Below, one piece after another: positions 56,755-64,000 of a stretch of 64,000 bases of DNA (positions are counted from its first letter, which is position 1; every line of letters starts with the position of its first letter). Made by a program: the position numbers and the translations under genes. The stretch is taken from the NCBI RefSeq assembly GCF_003935425.1, contig NZ_RHQN01000004.1, positions 1 to 64,000 of the forward strand, read 5' to 3'. Origin of the DNA: Pseudomonas sp. v388 (lineage in GTDB: Bacteria > Pseudomonadota > Gammaproteobacteria > Pseudomonadales > Pseudomonadaceae). Below the pieces are notes generated by a model, which was not told the DNA's origin, searched no databases, and saw only the letters and a list, made by a program, of their open reading frames with translations.

Positions 56755-58410
56755 GTGGAACGCGAATTTATGGAATTCGACGTCGTCATCGTCGGGGCCG
56801 GCCCGTCCGGGCTGTCCGCCGCCTGCCGTCTGAAGCAACGTGCAGCCGACGCCGGCCAGGAAATCAGCGTCTGCGTGGTGGAAAAAGGCTCCGAGGTGGG
56901 TGCTCACATCCTCTCCGGCGCGGTGTTCGAACCCCGCGCGCTGAACGAACTGTTCCCGGACTGGCAAGCCCTCGGCGCGCCGCTCAACACCGAGGTCAAG
57001 CGCGACGACATCTATGTCCTGCGCGACGCCGAGCGCTCCACCAAGGTGCCGGGCTTCTTCGTTCCCAAGACCATGCACAACCATGGCAACTACATCATTT
57101 CCCTGGGCAACCTGTGTCGCTGGCTGGCGCAGCAGGCGGAAAACCTGGGCGTGGAAATCTACCCCGGCTTTGCCGCGCAGGAAGCGCTGTTCGATGAGAA
57201 CGGCGTGGTACGCGGCATCATCACCGGCGACCTGGGCGTTGATCGCGAAGGCAACCCCAAGGAAGGCCTGTACACCCCCGGCATGGAATTGCGCGCCAAG
57301 TACACCCTGTTCGCCGAAGGTTGCCGTGGCCACATCGGCAAGCAGCTGATCAAGCGCTTCAAACTGGACGACGAAGCCGACGTTCAGCACTACGGCATCG
57401 GCCTCAAGGAAATCTGGGAAGTCGACCCGGCCAAGCACGAACAAGGGCTGGTGGTGCACACCGCAGGCTGGCCGCTGGACGATGACAACATGGGCGGCTC
57501 GTTCCTGTATCACCTGGAAAACAATCAGGTGGTGGTGGGGCTTATCGTCGACCTTTCCTACTCCAATCCGTACCTGTCGCCGTTCGACGAGTTTCAGCGC
57601 TACAAGCATCACCCGGTCATCAAGCAATACCTGGAAGGCGGCAAGCGCATCAGCTACGGCGCTCGTGCCATCGCCAAGGGCGGCCTCAACTCGCTGCCCA
57701 AGATGGTCTTTGCCGGCGGCGCGCTGATCGGCTGCGACCTGGGCACCCTGAACTTCGCCAAGATCAAAGGCAGCCACACCGCGATGAAGTCCGGCATGCT
57801 GGCTGCCGAAGCGGTGGCCGACGCGCTGTTCGCCGGCAAGGAAGGCGGCGACGTGCTGACCTCCTACGTCGATGCGTTCAAAGCCAGCTGGGTACATGAA
57901 GAACTGTTCGCCAGCCGCAACTTCGGCCCGGCGCTGCACAAATACGGCGCGATCATGGGTGGCGCGTTCAACTTCGTCGACCAGAACCTGTTCGCGGGCA
58001 AGCTGCCGTTCACCCTGCACGACACCCAGCCCGATTACGCCACCCTCAAGCTGGCCTCGGAATCGAAGAAGATCGAGTACCCCAAGCCGGACGGTAAACT
58101 CAGCTTCGACAAGCTCAGCTCGGTGTTCCTCTCCAGCACCAACCATGAAGAGGAACAACCCTGCCACCTGAAGCTGACCGACCCGAGCATCCCGATCAGC
58201 AAGAACCTGCCGCTGTACGACGAACCGGCCCAGCGATACTGCCCGGCGGGCGTGTATGAGGTGATCACTCAGGAAGACGGCGAAAAGCGTTTCCAGATCA
58301 ACGCCCAGAACTGCGTCCACTGCAAGACCTGTGACATCAAAGACCCGGCGCAGAACATCACCTGGGTCGCGCCGGAAGGCGCAGGCGGGCCGACCTACCC
58401 TAATATGTAA
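56755..58410 (+). CDS. Electron transfer flavoprotein-ubiquinone oxidoreductase
   Basis: 551 residues. FAD-binding VVIVGAGPSGLSAACRLKQR, quinone-domain segments GSFLYHLENNQVVVGLIVD and KGGLNSLPKMVFAGGALIGC, and a C-terminal [4Fe-4S] domain with CPAGVYEV and NCVHCKTCDIKDPAQNI. The enzyme moves electrons from ETF to ubiquinone at the inner membrane. Start GTG 56755 with AGGAG 7 nt upstream gives the family N-terminus (VEREFMEFDV); the frame continues upstream to 56728. Confidence 0.97.
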   Translation: MEREFMEFDVVIVGAGPSGLSAACRLKQRAADAGQEISVCVVEKGSEVGAHILSGAVFEPRALNELFPDWQALGAPLNTEVKRDDIYVLRDAERSTKVPGFFVPKTMHNHGNYIISLGNLCRWLAQQAENLGVEIYPGFAAQEALFDENGVVRGIITGDLGVDREGNPKEGLYTPGMELRAKYTLFAEGCRGHIGKQLIKRFKLDDEADVQHYGIGLKEIWEVDPAKHEQGLVVHTAGWPLDDDNMGGSFLYHLENNQVVVGLIVDLSYSNPYLSPFDEFQRYKHHPVIKQYLEGGKRISYGARAIAKGGLNSLPKMVFAGGALIGCDLGTLNFAKIKGSHTAMKSGMLAAEAVADALFAGKEGGDVLTSYVDAFKASWVHEELFASRNFGPALHKYGAIMGGAFNFVDQNLFAGKLPFTLHDTQPDYATLKLASESKKIEYPKPDGKLSFDKLSSVFLSSTNHEEEQPCHLKLTDPSIPISKNLPLYDEPAQRYCPAGVYEVITQEDGEKRFQINAQNCVHCKTCDIKDPAQNITWVAPEGAGGPTYPNM

Positions 58411-58413
58411 CGC

Positions 58414-58449
58414 CCATCAAAAAGGCTCCTTCGGGAGCCTTTTTGATGG
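58414..58449 (+). terminator. Terminator of etf-QO
   Basis: CCATCAAAAAGGCTCC and GGAGCCTTTTTGATGG form a perfect 16-bp stem with a TTCG tetraloop, 4 nt after the stop codon. Confidence 0.95.
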
Positions 58450-58475
58450 AGACCTTCCTGGTTTGGCACCTCTTT

Positions 58476-58569
58476 TGTGGGAGGGACCCTGGTCGCGACC
58501 GGGGTCGGTACGGCTCAGACAGCTTCCGAGGCAGACCTGCCGCTGTCGCCAGCAAGCTGCCTCCTACAG
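58476..58569. repeat. Degenerate REPIN
   Basis: TGTGGGAGGGACCCTGGTCG begins the left half (58476-58505) and a right half (58541-58569) ends in CTGCCTCCTACAG. The frame is that of the other REPINs but the arms no longer match well. Confidence 0.55.
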
Positions 58570-58591
58570 GTTCCGTGTCACTCCAGTCCGC

Positions 58592-59494
58592 TCACGACGC
58601 CCGCAAGTGCACGCCCTCTTCCACCGGATTGCGTTCGAAATAACGCTTGTATTCCCGACTGAATTGCGACGCGCTCTGGTAGCCGACCTTGAGCGCAACC
58701 TGCGCAACACCCAATCCATCCGCCGCCAGCAGTTGCTGGGCCTTGAGCAGGCGCAGGCGCTTGAGGTACTGCACTGGAGACAACAAGGTACTGCGCTTGA
58801 AATGCTCGTGAAAGGTCGAGGTGCTCATGTTGGCGCAGCGCGCCAGGGTGTCGACATTCAACGCCTCGGCGTAATGCTCGTGCAGGTAGTTCACCGACGC
58901 CGCGATCCGCGCGAACTGTCCATGATGTTCGACCAAGGCGCGCAACACGCCGGCCTGCGGACCGCGCAAGGCGCTGAAGATCACCTCCCGGACCCGCGCC
59001 GCGCCCATCACCTTGCACTCCAGCGGGTCCTGAAGACAGTGCAACAGACGCTCGACGCTGTCGCGCATGCCGTCATCGATCAATACCGACGACATGGATT
59101 CGGGGGTCTGCAACTGACAATGCTCGGCGTCCATGCACCCCATCAGCGGCACCAGTTCGCTCAGCAGGTTGCGGTCGATGTCCACTGCCACGCCGTACAA
59201 CGGCAGGTCCGGCGTGGCAAAGGTCTCGCACTGGAACGGCACTGACAGCGCCTGAATCAGGTAATGCCCGGCACCGTACTCGAAGGTCCGGGGGCCAAGA
59301 CAGGCCACCTTGCGCCCCTGGACCACGATCATCAGGCTCGGGTCATAGATCAACGGGCTGCTGGCGACGTATCCGAAGGCCGACAGCACCCTCACGCCAG
59401 GCAGGTGCGTCGGCACAAAGCCGGGCCGGGTCGCCAGGGGCTTGATCAATGACACCAGGTGGGCGGTAACGCGGGCGGTCGAATCCAGAGGCAT
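58592..59494 (-). CDS. AraC family regulator
   Basis: 300 residues from ATG 59494. N-terminal AraC_N domain (FGYVASSPLIYDPSLMIVVQ, GPRTFEYGAGHYLIQALSVP, GVAVDIDRNLLSELV) and a C-terminal double HTH (VDTLARCANMSTSTFHEHFK, YLKRLRLLKAQQLL, VGYQSASQFSREYKRYFERN). No ribosome site is clear; ATG 59587 is an alternative. The frame runs on to 60523 antisense to the dehydrogenase, which is an artefact. It is divergent from the alcohol dehydrogenase gene, its probable target. Confidence 0.92.
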   Translation of the reverse strand: MPLDSTARVTAHLVSLIKPLATRPGFVPTHLPGVRVLSAFGYVASSPLIYDPSLMIVVQGRKVACLGPRTFEYGAGHYLIQALSVPFQCETFATPDLPLYGVAVDIDRNLLSELVPLMGCMDAEHCQLQTPESMSSVLIDDGMRDSVERLLHCLQDPLECKVMGAARVREVIFSALRGPQAGVLRALVEHHGQFARIAASVNYLHEHYAEALNVDTLARCANMSTSTFHEHFKRSTLLSPVQYLKRLRLLKAQQLLAADGLGVAQVALKVGYQSASQFSREYKRYFERNPVEEGVHLRAS

Positions 59495-59686
59495 GGCACG
59501 GGCACAGGTAGAGAAATAGACAGCCGCATCATCGCAGATTTGCCCCTGCGCGCGCTCGCTGTATCCGCCTGCCGGAGAAATAGGCATGAATGACGGAGTA
59601 TTCGCCATAGCACCGCCAGGCATCGGGCAGGACAATACCCCTCTATCTACACCGAACACTTCACCCAAGCTTTGCGAGGTCAACAC

Positions 59687-60739
59687 ATGTACACCGCCAT
59701 CGGTTATGCCGCTCAATCCCCAACCGCTCCCCTCGCCCCCATGTCTTTCGAGCGCCGCAGCCTGCGCGCCGACGACGTTGCCATCGAAATCCTGTATTGC
59801 GGCGTTTGCCACTCCGACATCCACCAGGCCCGTAACGAGTGGGGCATTGCGGTTTACCCGCTGATGCCGGGCCACGAAATCGTCGGGCGCGTGACCGCCA
59901 CCGGCGGCGACGCCACGCGTTACAAGGTCGGCGATCTGGTCGGCGTCGGCTGCATGGTCGACTCGTGCCGCCAGTGCTCGGCCTGCCAGGCGGACCTGGA
60001 GCAGTATTGCCTGGAAGGCCCGACCATGACTTACGCCACGCCTGATCGCGTAGACGGCAGCAACACCATGGGCGGTTACTCCAACAGCATCGTGGTCGCC
60101 GAGCACTTCGTGGTGCGCATCCCGGAAAAACTCGACGCGGCCGCTGCGGCGCCGATCCTTTGCGCAGGTATCACCACTTACTCGCCGCTCAAGCACTACG
60201 GTGTGAAGGCCGGTGACAAGGTCGGCATTCTGGGCATGGGTGGCCTGGGCCACATGGGTATCAAGTTCGCCAAGGCCATGGGCGCCGAAGTGACGCTGTT
60301 CACCCGCTCCGCCGCCAAGGCTGCCGAAGGCCGCCGTCAGGGCGCCGACCACGTGATCATCTCCACCGATGCAGAGCAGATGAAAGCGGCCGCCGGCCAC
60401 TTCGACTTCCTGCTCGACACCATTCCGGTGCAGCACGACCTGAACCCCTACCTCGATACCCTGCGCTTCGACGGCGTCCACATTCTGGTCGGCCTGATCG
60501 AACCGGTCGACCCGCCAGTGCATGCCGGCAAACTGGTGATGAGCCGTCGCGTATTGGCCGGCTCGCTGATCGGCGGCATCGCGGAAACCCAGGAAGTGCT
60601 GGATTTCTGCGCCGAGAATGACATTACCTGCGACATCGAGATGCTCGATATCCGTAACATCAACGAAGCCTACGAGCGCATGCTGGCCGGTGACGTGAAG
60701 TACCGTTTCGTCATCGACATGGCCACGCTGAAGGCTTGA
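59687..60739 (+). CDS. NADP-dependent zinc alcohol/aldehyde dehydrogenase (YahK/CAD-like)
   Basis: 350 residues. Catalytic zinc site CGVCHSDIHQ and MPGHEIVGRV, structural zinc cysteines in CMVDSCRQCSACQADLEQYC, and Rossmann motif LGMGGLGHMGIKFAKAMGAE followed by TRS, which favours NADP. The family reduces a broad range of aldehydes, including cinnamyl-type aldehydes. GAGGT lies 8 nt before the ATG. Divergent from an AraC regulator, suggesting induction by aldehydes or similar stress. Confidence 0.93.
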   Translation: MYTAIGYAAQSPTAPLAPMSFERRSLRADDVAIEILYCGVCHSDIHQARNEWGIAVYPLMPGHEIVGRVTATGGDATRYKVGDLVGVGCMVDSCRQCSACQADLEQYCLEGPTMTYATPDRVDGSNTMGGYSNSIVVAEHFVVRIPEKLDAAAAAPILCAGITTYSPLKHYGVKAGDKVGILGMGGLGHMGIKFAKAMGAEVTLFTRSAAKAAEGRRQGADHVIISTDAEQMKAAAGHFDFLLDTIPVQHDLNPYLDTLRFDGVHILVGLIEPVDPPVHAGKLVMSRRVLAGSLIGGIAETQEVLDFCAENDITCDIEMLDIRNINEAYERMLAGDVKYRFVIDMATLKA

Positions 60740-60745
60740 TCGGCT

Positions 60746-61558
60746 CTACGCTGCGCCGAGTTCGGCCGAGAGTCCCGCTGCCACTTCCTTGATCAGCGGA
60801 ACCAGCTCGGCCATTTTCTCCAGCGGCATGTAGGGCACCGTGCTGGCGACACTGATGCCGGCGACGATCTGTTTGCTGGCGTCCCGCACCGGGGCCGCCA
60901 CGCAACGGATCGACGGTTCGTTGTCCTCCAGGTCGAAGGCATAGCCGCCCGCGACGTACTCGATGCGACGCTGACGCAACTGCTCCCACGTCTGCTCCGG
61001 ATGGGCCGGCCACAGCGACGGTTTGTCCGCCGCCGGCAGGCTGATGTCATACAGCCGGTGCCATTCCTGTTCCGGGCTGTCCAGCAACATGGCCTTGCCG
61101 ATTCCGGTTCGCACCAGCGGCATGCGGTGGCCGACCCGCGAGCGCATTTCCGGTCCGTTACGGCCTGGATTCTTGTGCAGATACAGGACTTCGTCCCCTT
61201 CCCGCACCGCCAGATGCACGGTATCGCCAGTCAGTTCCGAGAGCCGGTCCAGCCACGGCCGAGCGAGGATCGCCAGCGGCACCTCTTCGCGCGCCTGAAA
61301 ACCCAGCTCGATCAGCTTTGGCCCCAGCAGGTAGCCGACCTGCGGCAGTACTCGCAGATAACGCTCTTCCACCAGGCAACTGACCAGCCGGTGGGTGGTG
61401 CTGCGCGTGGTGCCGATCAGCCGGGCGATCTCCTTGAGGTCGCGTGCGCCAGCGGCGACGGCCTGGACCACGCCCAACCCGCGCAGCAGCGTCTGGGTGC
61501 CGGTGGGTGCGCTGTCCTTGCCGGGCACTGCCTGCTCGGTGAGTGGATCGTTATGCAT
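60746..61558 (-). CDS. IclR family regulator
   Basis: 270 residues. N-terminal winged helix (LLRGLGVVQAVAAGARDLKE, RLIGTTRSTTHRLVSCLVEE) and a C-terminal effector domain (GDTVHLAVREGDEVLYLHKN, RTGIGKAMLLDSPEQEW, YAFDLEDNEPSIRCVAAPV). Downstream of the transporter and dgoD on the same strand, so it is the probable local regulator of galactonate use. It ends 6 nt from the convergent dehydrogenase stop. Confidence 0.93.
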   Translation of the reverse strand: MHNDPLTEQAVPGKDSAPTGTQTLLRGLGVVQAVAAGARDLKEIARLIGTTRSTTHRLVSCLVEERYLRVLPQVGYLLGPKLIELGFQAREEVPLAILARPWLDRLSELTGDTVHLAVREGDEVLYLHKNPGRNGPEMRSRVGHRMPLVRTGIGKAMLLDSPEQEWHRLYDISLPAADKPSLWPAHPEQTWEQLRQRRIEYVAGGYAFDLEDNEPSIRCVAAPVRDASKQIVAGISVASTVPYMPLEKMAELVPLIKEVAAGLSAELGAA

Positions 61559-61630
61559 ATCAAGCCTTATCGAGTCGTGAAGCCGGCGCCATTATCGTCG
61601 CCGGCTTCGCGGCATGCCAGAAGCGCGATG

Positions 61631-62944
61631 TCACAGTTCAATGCGCTCGACCTTGCCCACCAGCAGGATGTACGACAGCGCTCCGATCAATGCCAGCACC
61701 GAGATGTAAGTGATGGCCGGTGCGAACGAGTCGCCGGTCGCCAGAAAGCCGATGACGATAGGCGTGGCTATCGCCGACAGATTGCCGATGAAGTTGAAGG
61801 TGCCGCCGGTCAGACCCAACAGGCGCGCCGGCGCCAGGGTCGAGACCAGTGACCAGGTGATCGATGCCAGGCCGTTACCGAAGAACGCCAGGGCCAGGAA
61901 AGCGATCACCAGCGGTGTGGAATCCACGAAGTTGGCGCCGATGATCGAAGTGGAAATCAGCAGCCCGGCGATGATCGGCAACTTGCGGGCAAAGCCTACG
62001 CTATGGCCGCGACGGATCAGCCAGTCGGAGAAGAACCCCGAGCACAGCACGCCGACGAACGCTGCCAGGAACGGCAAGGACGCCAGCAAGCCGGACTTGA
62101 TGAAGTCCATGCCGCGGTATTTCACCAGATAGGTCGGGAACCAGGTCAGGAAGAACCACAGCGTCGAGTTCAGGCAGAACTGCCCCAGATAGATGCCCCA
62201 CAGCTTGCGCTGGGTCAGCACGATGCGCAGGTCGGCGGCGCTGAAGCCGGGCTTCTTCTGTTTGTCGGTCTCGGCCTGGATGTCCACCAGACCACCACCC
62301 TCACGAATCAGATCGATCTCTTGCTGATTGACGCCCTTGAAATCCCGCGGCTCGCGATACACCGCGTACCAGATCACCGCCCACAGCACGCCGACGCCGC
62401 CGGTCACCACAAACACCATGTGCCAGCCGTAGACCGCTTGCAGCCAGGCCAACACAGGTGTCAAAAATGCCAGACCGACGAACTGGCCCGAGGTATAGAA
62501 GGCAATGGCCGTGGCCCGCTCACGCTCAGGGAACCACGAGGTCACCACACGGCTGTTGATCGGGTACGCCGGCGCTTCCAGCGCGCCCACCGCCATGCGC
62601 AGCACGAACAGCGCGATAAAGCTGGCCGCAAAGCCGAGCATGATGGTGGCGATCGACCACAGTGCCAGAGCGGCGGTATACAGAATGCGCGGCGGCACCC
62701 GGTCCACCAGCCAGCCGCCGGGCAGCTGCATGGCGGCGTAGGTCCAGCCGAACGCGGAAAAGATCAGGCCGACCTGAACCTGGGTCAGGCCCAGTTCGCC
62801 GGTCAGTGCCGGTGCGGCAATCGACAGGTTGCTGCGGTCCAGGTAGTTGATCACCACGGTGATGAACAACAGGACCATGATGAAATAGCGCTTGCGGCTA
62901 GGCGTCACCAGGGATGCGGCGCCTTCCAGGGTTCGTGTGTGCAT
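61631..62944 (-). CDS. MFS transporter, anion:cation symporter family (galactonate-like)
   Basis: 437 residues with 12 transmembrane helices. The family motif INYLDRSNLSIAAPAL is near the N-terminus, then GWTYAAMQLPGGWLVDRVPP and EAPAYPINSRVVTSWFPERE, characteristic of hexonate/hexarate transporters (DgoT, GudP). Neighbouring dgoD points to D-galactonate as substrate. Located in the inner membrane; likely in one operon with dgoD, 86 nt apart. Confidence 0.93.
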   Translation of the reverse strand: MHTRTLEGAASLVTPSRKRYFIMVLLFITVVINYLDRSNLSIAAPALTGELGLTQVQVGLIFSAFGWTYAAMQLPGGWLVDRVPPRILYTAALALWSIATIMLGFAASFIALFVLRMAVGALEAPAYPINSRVVTSWFPERERATAIAFYTSGQFVGLAFLTPVLAWLQAVYGWHMVFVVTGGVGVLWAVIWYAVYREPRDFKGVNQQEIDLIREGGGLVDIQAETDKQKKPGFSAADLRIVLTQRKLWGIYLGQFCLNSTLWFFLTWFPTYLVKYRGMDFIKSGLLASLPFLAAFVGVLCSGFFSDWLIRRGHSVGFARKLPIIAGLLISTSIIGANFVDSTPLVIAFLALAFFGNGLASITWSLVSTLAPARLLGLTGGTFNFIGNLSAIATPIVIGFLATGDSFAPAITYISVLALIGALSYILLVGKVERIEL

Positions 62945-63030
62945 GGGCTGTGCCTCTTATTGGATTTGTTCGAGCTCTGCAGGGCGAGGCAGCGCGTCAC
63001 GGGGTCGGGACGCGCTGCTTCAGGCGGCCA

Positions 63031-64000
63031 TCACCACTCGGCGAAGCTGCCGTCGGCGTGGCGCCAGATCGGGTTGCGCCAGCGATGGCCGATGGCTGCG
63101 CGTTCCTTGACGTACTCTTCGTTGATCTCGATGCCCAGGCCCGGGCCGTTAGGGATCTTCACCATGCCTTTGTCGTAGTCGAACACCTCCGGGCGCTTCA
63201 CGTAGTCGAGCAGGTCGTTGCTCTCGTTGTAGTGAATGCCCAGACTCTGTTCCTGAATGAACGCGTTGTAGCAGACCGCGTCCAGTTGCAGGCAGGCGGC
63301 CAGCGCGATAGGCCCCAGCGGGCAGTGCAAGGCCAGCGCCACGTCATAGGCTTCGGCCATGTTGGCGATCTTGCGGGTTTCGGTGATGCCGCCGGCGTGG
63401 GACGCATCGGGCTGGATGATGTCCACGTAGCCCTCGCTCAGCACGCGCTTGAAGTCCCAGCGCGAGAACAGCCGCTCGCCCAGGGCAATCGGCGTGCTGG
63501 TCAGCGGCGCCAGCTCCTTGAGGGCTTCGTAGTTCTCACTGAGCACCGGCTCTTCGATGAACATCAGTTTGTACGGGTCCAGTTCCTTCATCAGCACCTT
63601 GGCCATGGGCTTGTGCACCCGGCCATGGAAGTCGACGCCGATGCCGACGTTCGGCCCGACCGCATCACGCACGGCGGCGACGCTGGCCAGCGCCAGATCA
63701 ACCTTGTCGAAGGTATCGAGGAATTGCAGCTCGGCGGTGCCGTTCATCTTCACGGCGGTGAAGCCGCGATCTACCGCTTCACGGGCCGCTTTGGCGGTGT
63801 CGGCCGGACGGTCGCCGCCGATCCACGAGTAGACACGGATCTTGTCGCGCACCTGGCCGCCGAGCAGATCGCTGACCGACACGCCCAGCGCCTTGCCTTT
63901 GATGTCCCACAACGCCTGGTCGATGCCGGCCAGCGCACTCATGTGGATCGCGCCGCCACGGTAGAAGCCGCCACGGTAAAGAACGGTCCAGATGTCTTCG
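63031..64000 (-). CDS. dgoD: D-galactonate dehydratase, 5' end outside window
   Basis: 322 codons are visible; the frame stays open to the window edge ([20 protein letters not shown]). Enolase superfamily: Mg ligands in [27 protein letters not shown] and [10 protein letters not shown], and catalytic residues in [17 protein letters not shown] and [17 protein letters not shown]...EEPV...GERL is the galactonate dehydratase pattern. It converts D-galactonate to 2-dehydro-3-deoxy-D-galactonate. First gene visible of the dgoD-transporter-IclR group. Confidence 0.94.
   Translation of the reverse strand, partial: EDIWTVLYRGGFYRGGAIHMSALAGIDQALWDIKGKALGVSVSDLLGGQVRDKIRVYSWIGGDRPADTAKAAREAVDRGFTAVKMNGTAELQFLDTFDKVDLALASVAAVRDAVGPNVGIGVDFHGRVHKPMAKVLMKELDPYKLMFIEEPVLSENYEALKELAPLTSTPIALGERLFSRWDFKRVLSEGYVDIIQPDASHAGGITETRKIANMAEAYDVALALHCPLGPIALAACLQLDAVCYNAFIQEQSLGIHYNESNDLLDYVKRPEVFDYDKGMVKIPNGPGLGIEINEEYVKERAAIGHRWRNPIWRHADGSFAEW

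Noticed and set aside
58592-60523. Fusion of an extra domain to the AraC regulator
   Set aside because: The extra N-terminal part runs antisense through the alcohol dehydrogenase coding sequence; real starts lie at 59494 or 59587.

Overview
The window is a stretch of a Pseudomonas chromosome (Gammaproteobacteria), most likely a plant- or soil-associated member of the fluorescens/syringae side of the genus. The basis is the genus-typical order gltA / sdhCDAB-sucAB-lpd-sucCD / brnQ / htpG / fabB-fabA-hybrid kinase-sixA-gpsA, the high GC content with GC-rich third codon positions, the presence of Pseudomonas-type REPIN repeats, and a PsrA-type operator. The species cannot be fixed from sequence reading alone. 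No tRNA, rRNA, IS element, prophage or CRISPR array was seen.

Layout. (1) 1-16.2 kb is an accessory surface/secretion region: the 3' part of a large RHS/YD-repeat protein (cut by the window edge), a four-gene chaperone-usher fimbrial operon (pilin, chaperone, usher, two-domain tip protein), and on the other strand an autotransporter flanked by two unrecognised proteins built of Ig-like repeats. (2) 16.3-19.0 kb holds an OmpR-type two-component system followed by a four-EF-hand protein with a serine-rich N-terminus. (3) 19.0-35.5 kb is mostly conserved housekeeping: an AI-2E-type permease, small hydrolases, a thioesterase, sixA, gpsA, a hybrid sensor kinase, fabA-fabB, pirin, a dienelactone hydrolase, htpG with a sigma-32 promoter, a small lipoprotein with an AlgU-type promoter, and brnQ. 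(4) 35.8-49.0 kb is the complete TCA block: sucDC, lpd, sucB, sucA, sdhBADC on the minus strand, diverging from gltA. (5) 49.0-54.5 kb carries envelope and regulator genes (START-domain protein, cysteine-cluster protein, lipoproteins, MocR-type regulator, a solute-binding protein/DUF4398/OmpA unit). (6) 54.5-58.4 kb is the electron-transfer flavoprotein system etfBA diverging from etf-QO, with a consensus PsrA box. (7) 58.5-64 kb holds an AraC regulator/alcohol dehydrogenase pair and a galactonate gene group (IclR regulator, MFS transporter, dgoD, cut by the window edge).

How it fits together. The central part feeds electrons to quinone from two sides: succinate dehydrogenase within the TCA cycle, and ETF/ETF-QO from fatty acid and amino acid oxidation. 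fabAB (unsaturated fatty acid synthesis) and etf-QO both carry candidate sites for fatty-acid-sensing TetR regulators. The most suggestive unexplained signal is in the accessory region. The fimbrial operon and the autotransporter, about 9.6 kb apart on opposite strands, each carry upstream the same 16-nt dyad GTAGGA-N4-TCCCAC, which resembles an RcsB/NarL-family box. This points to a co-regulated adhesion programme. A second notable signal is the start of sdhC: a well-placed ribosome site leads into an A8 tract containing the heptamer A-AAA-AAG in the wrong frame for SdhC.
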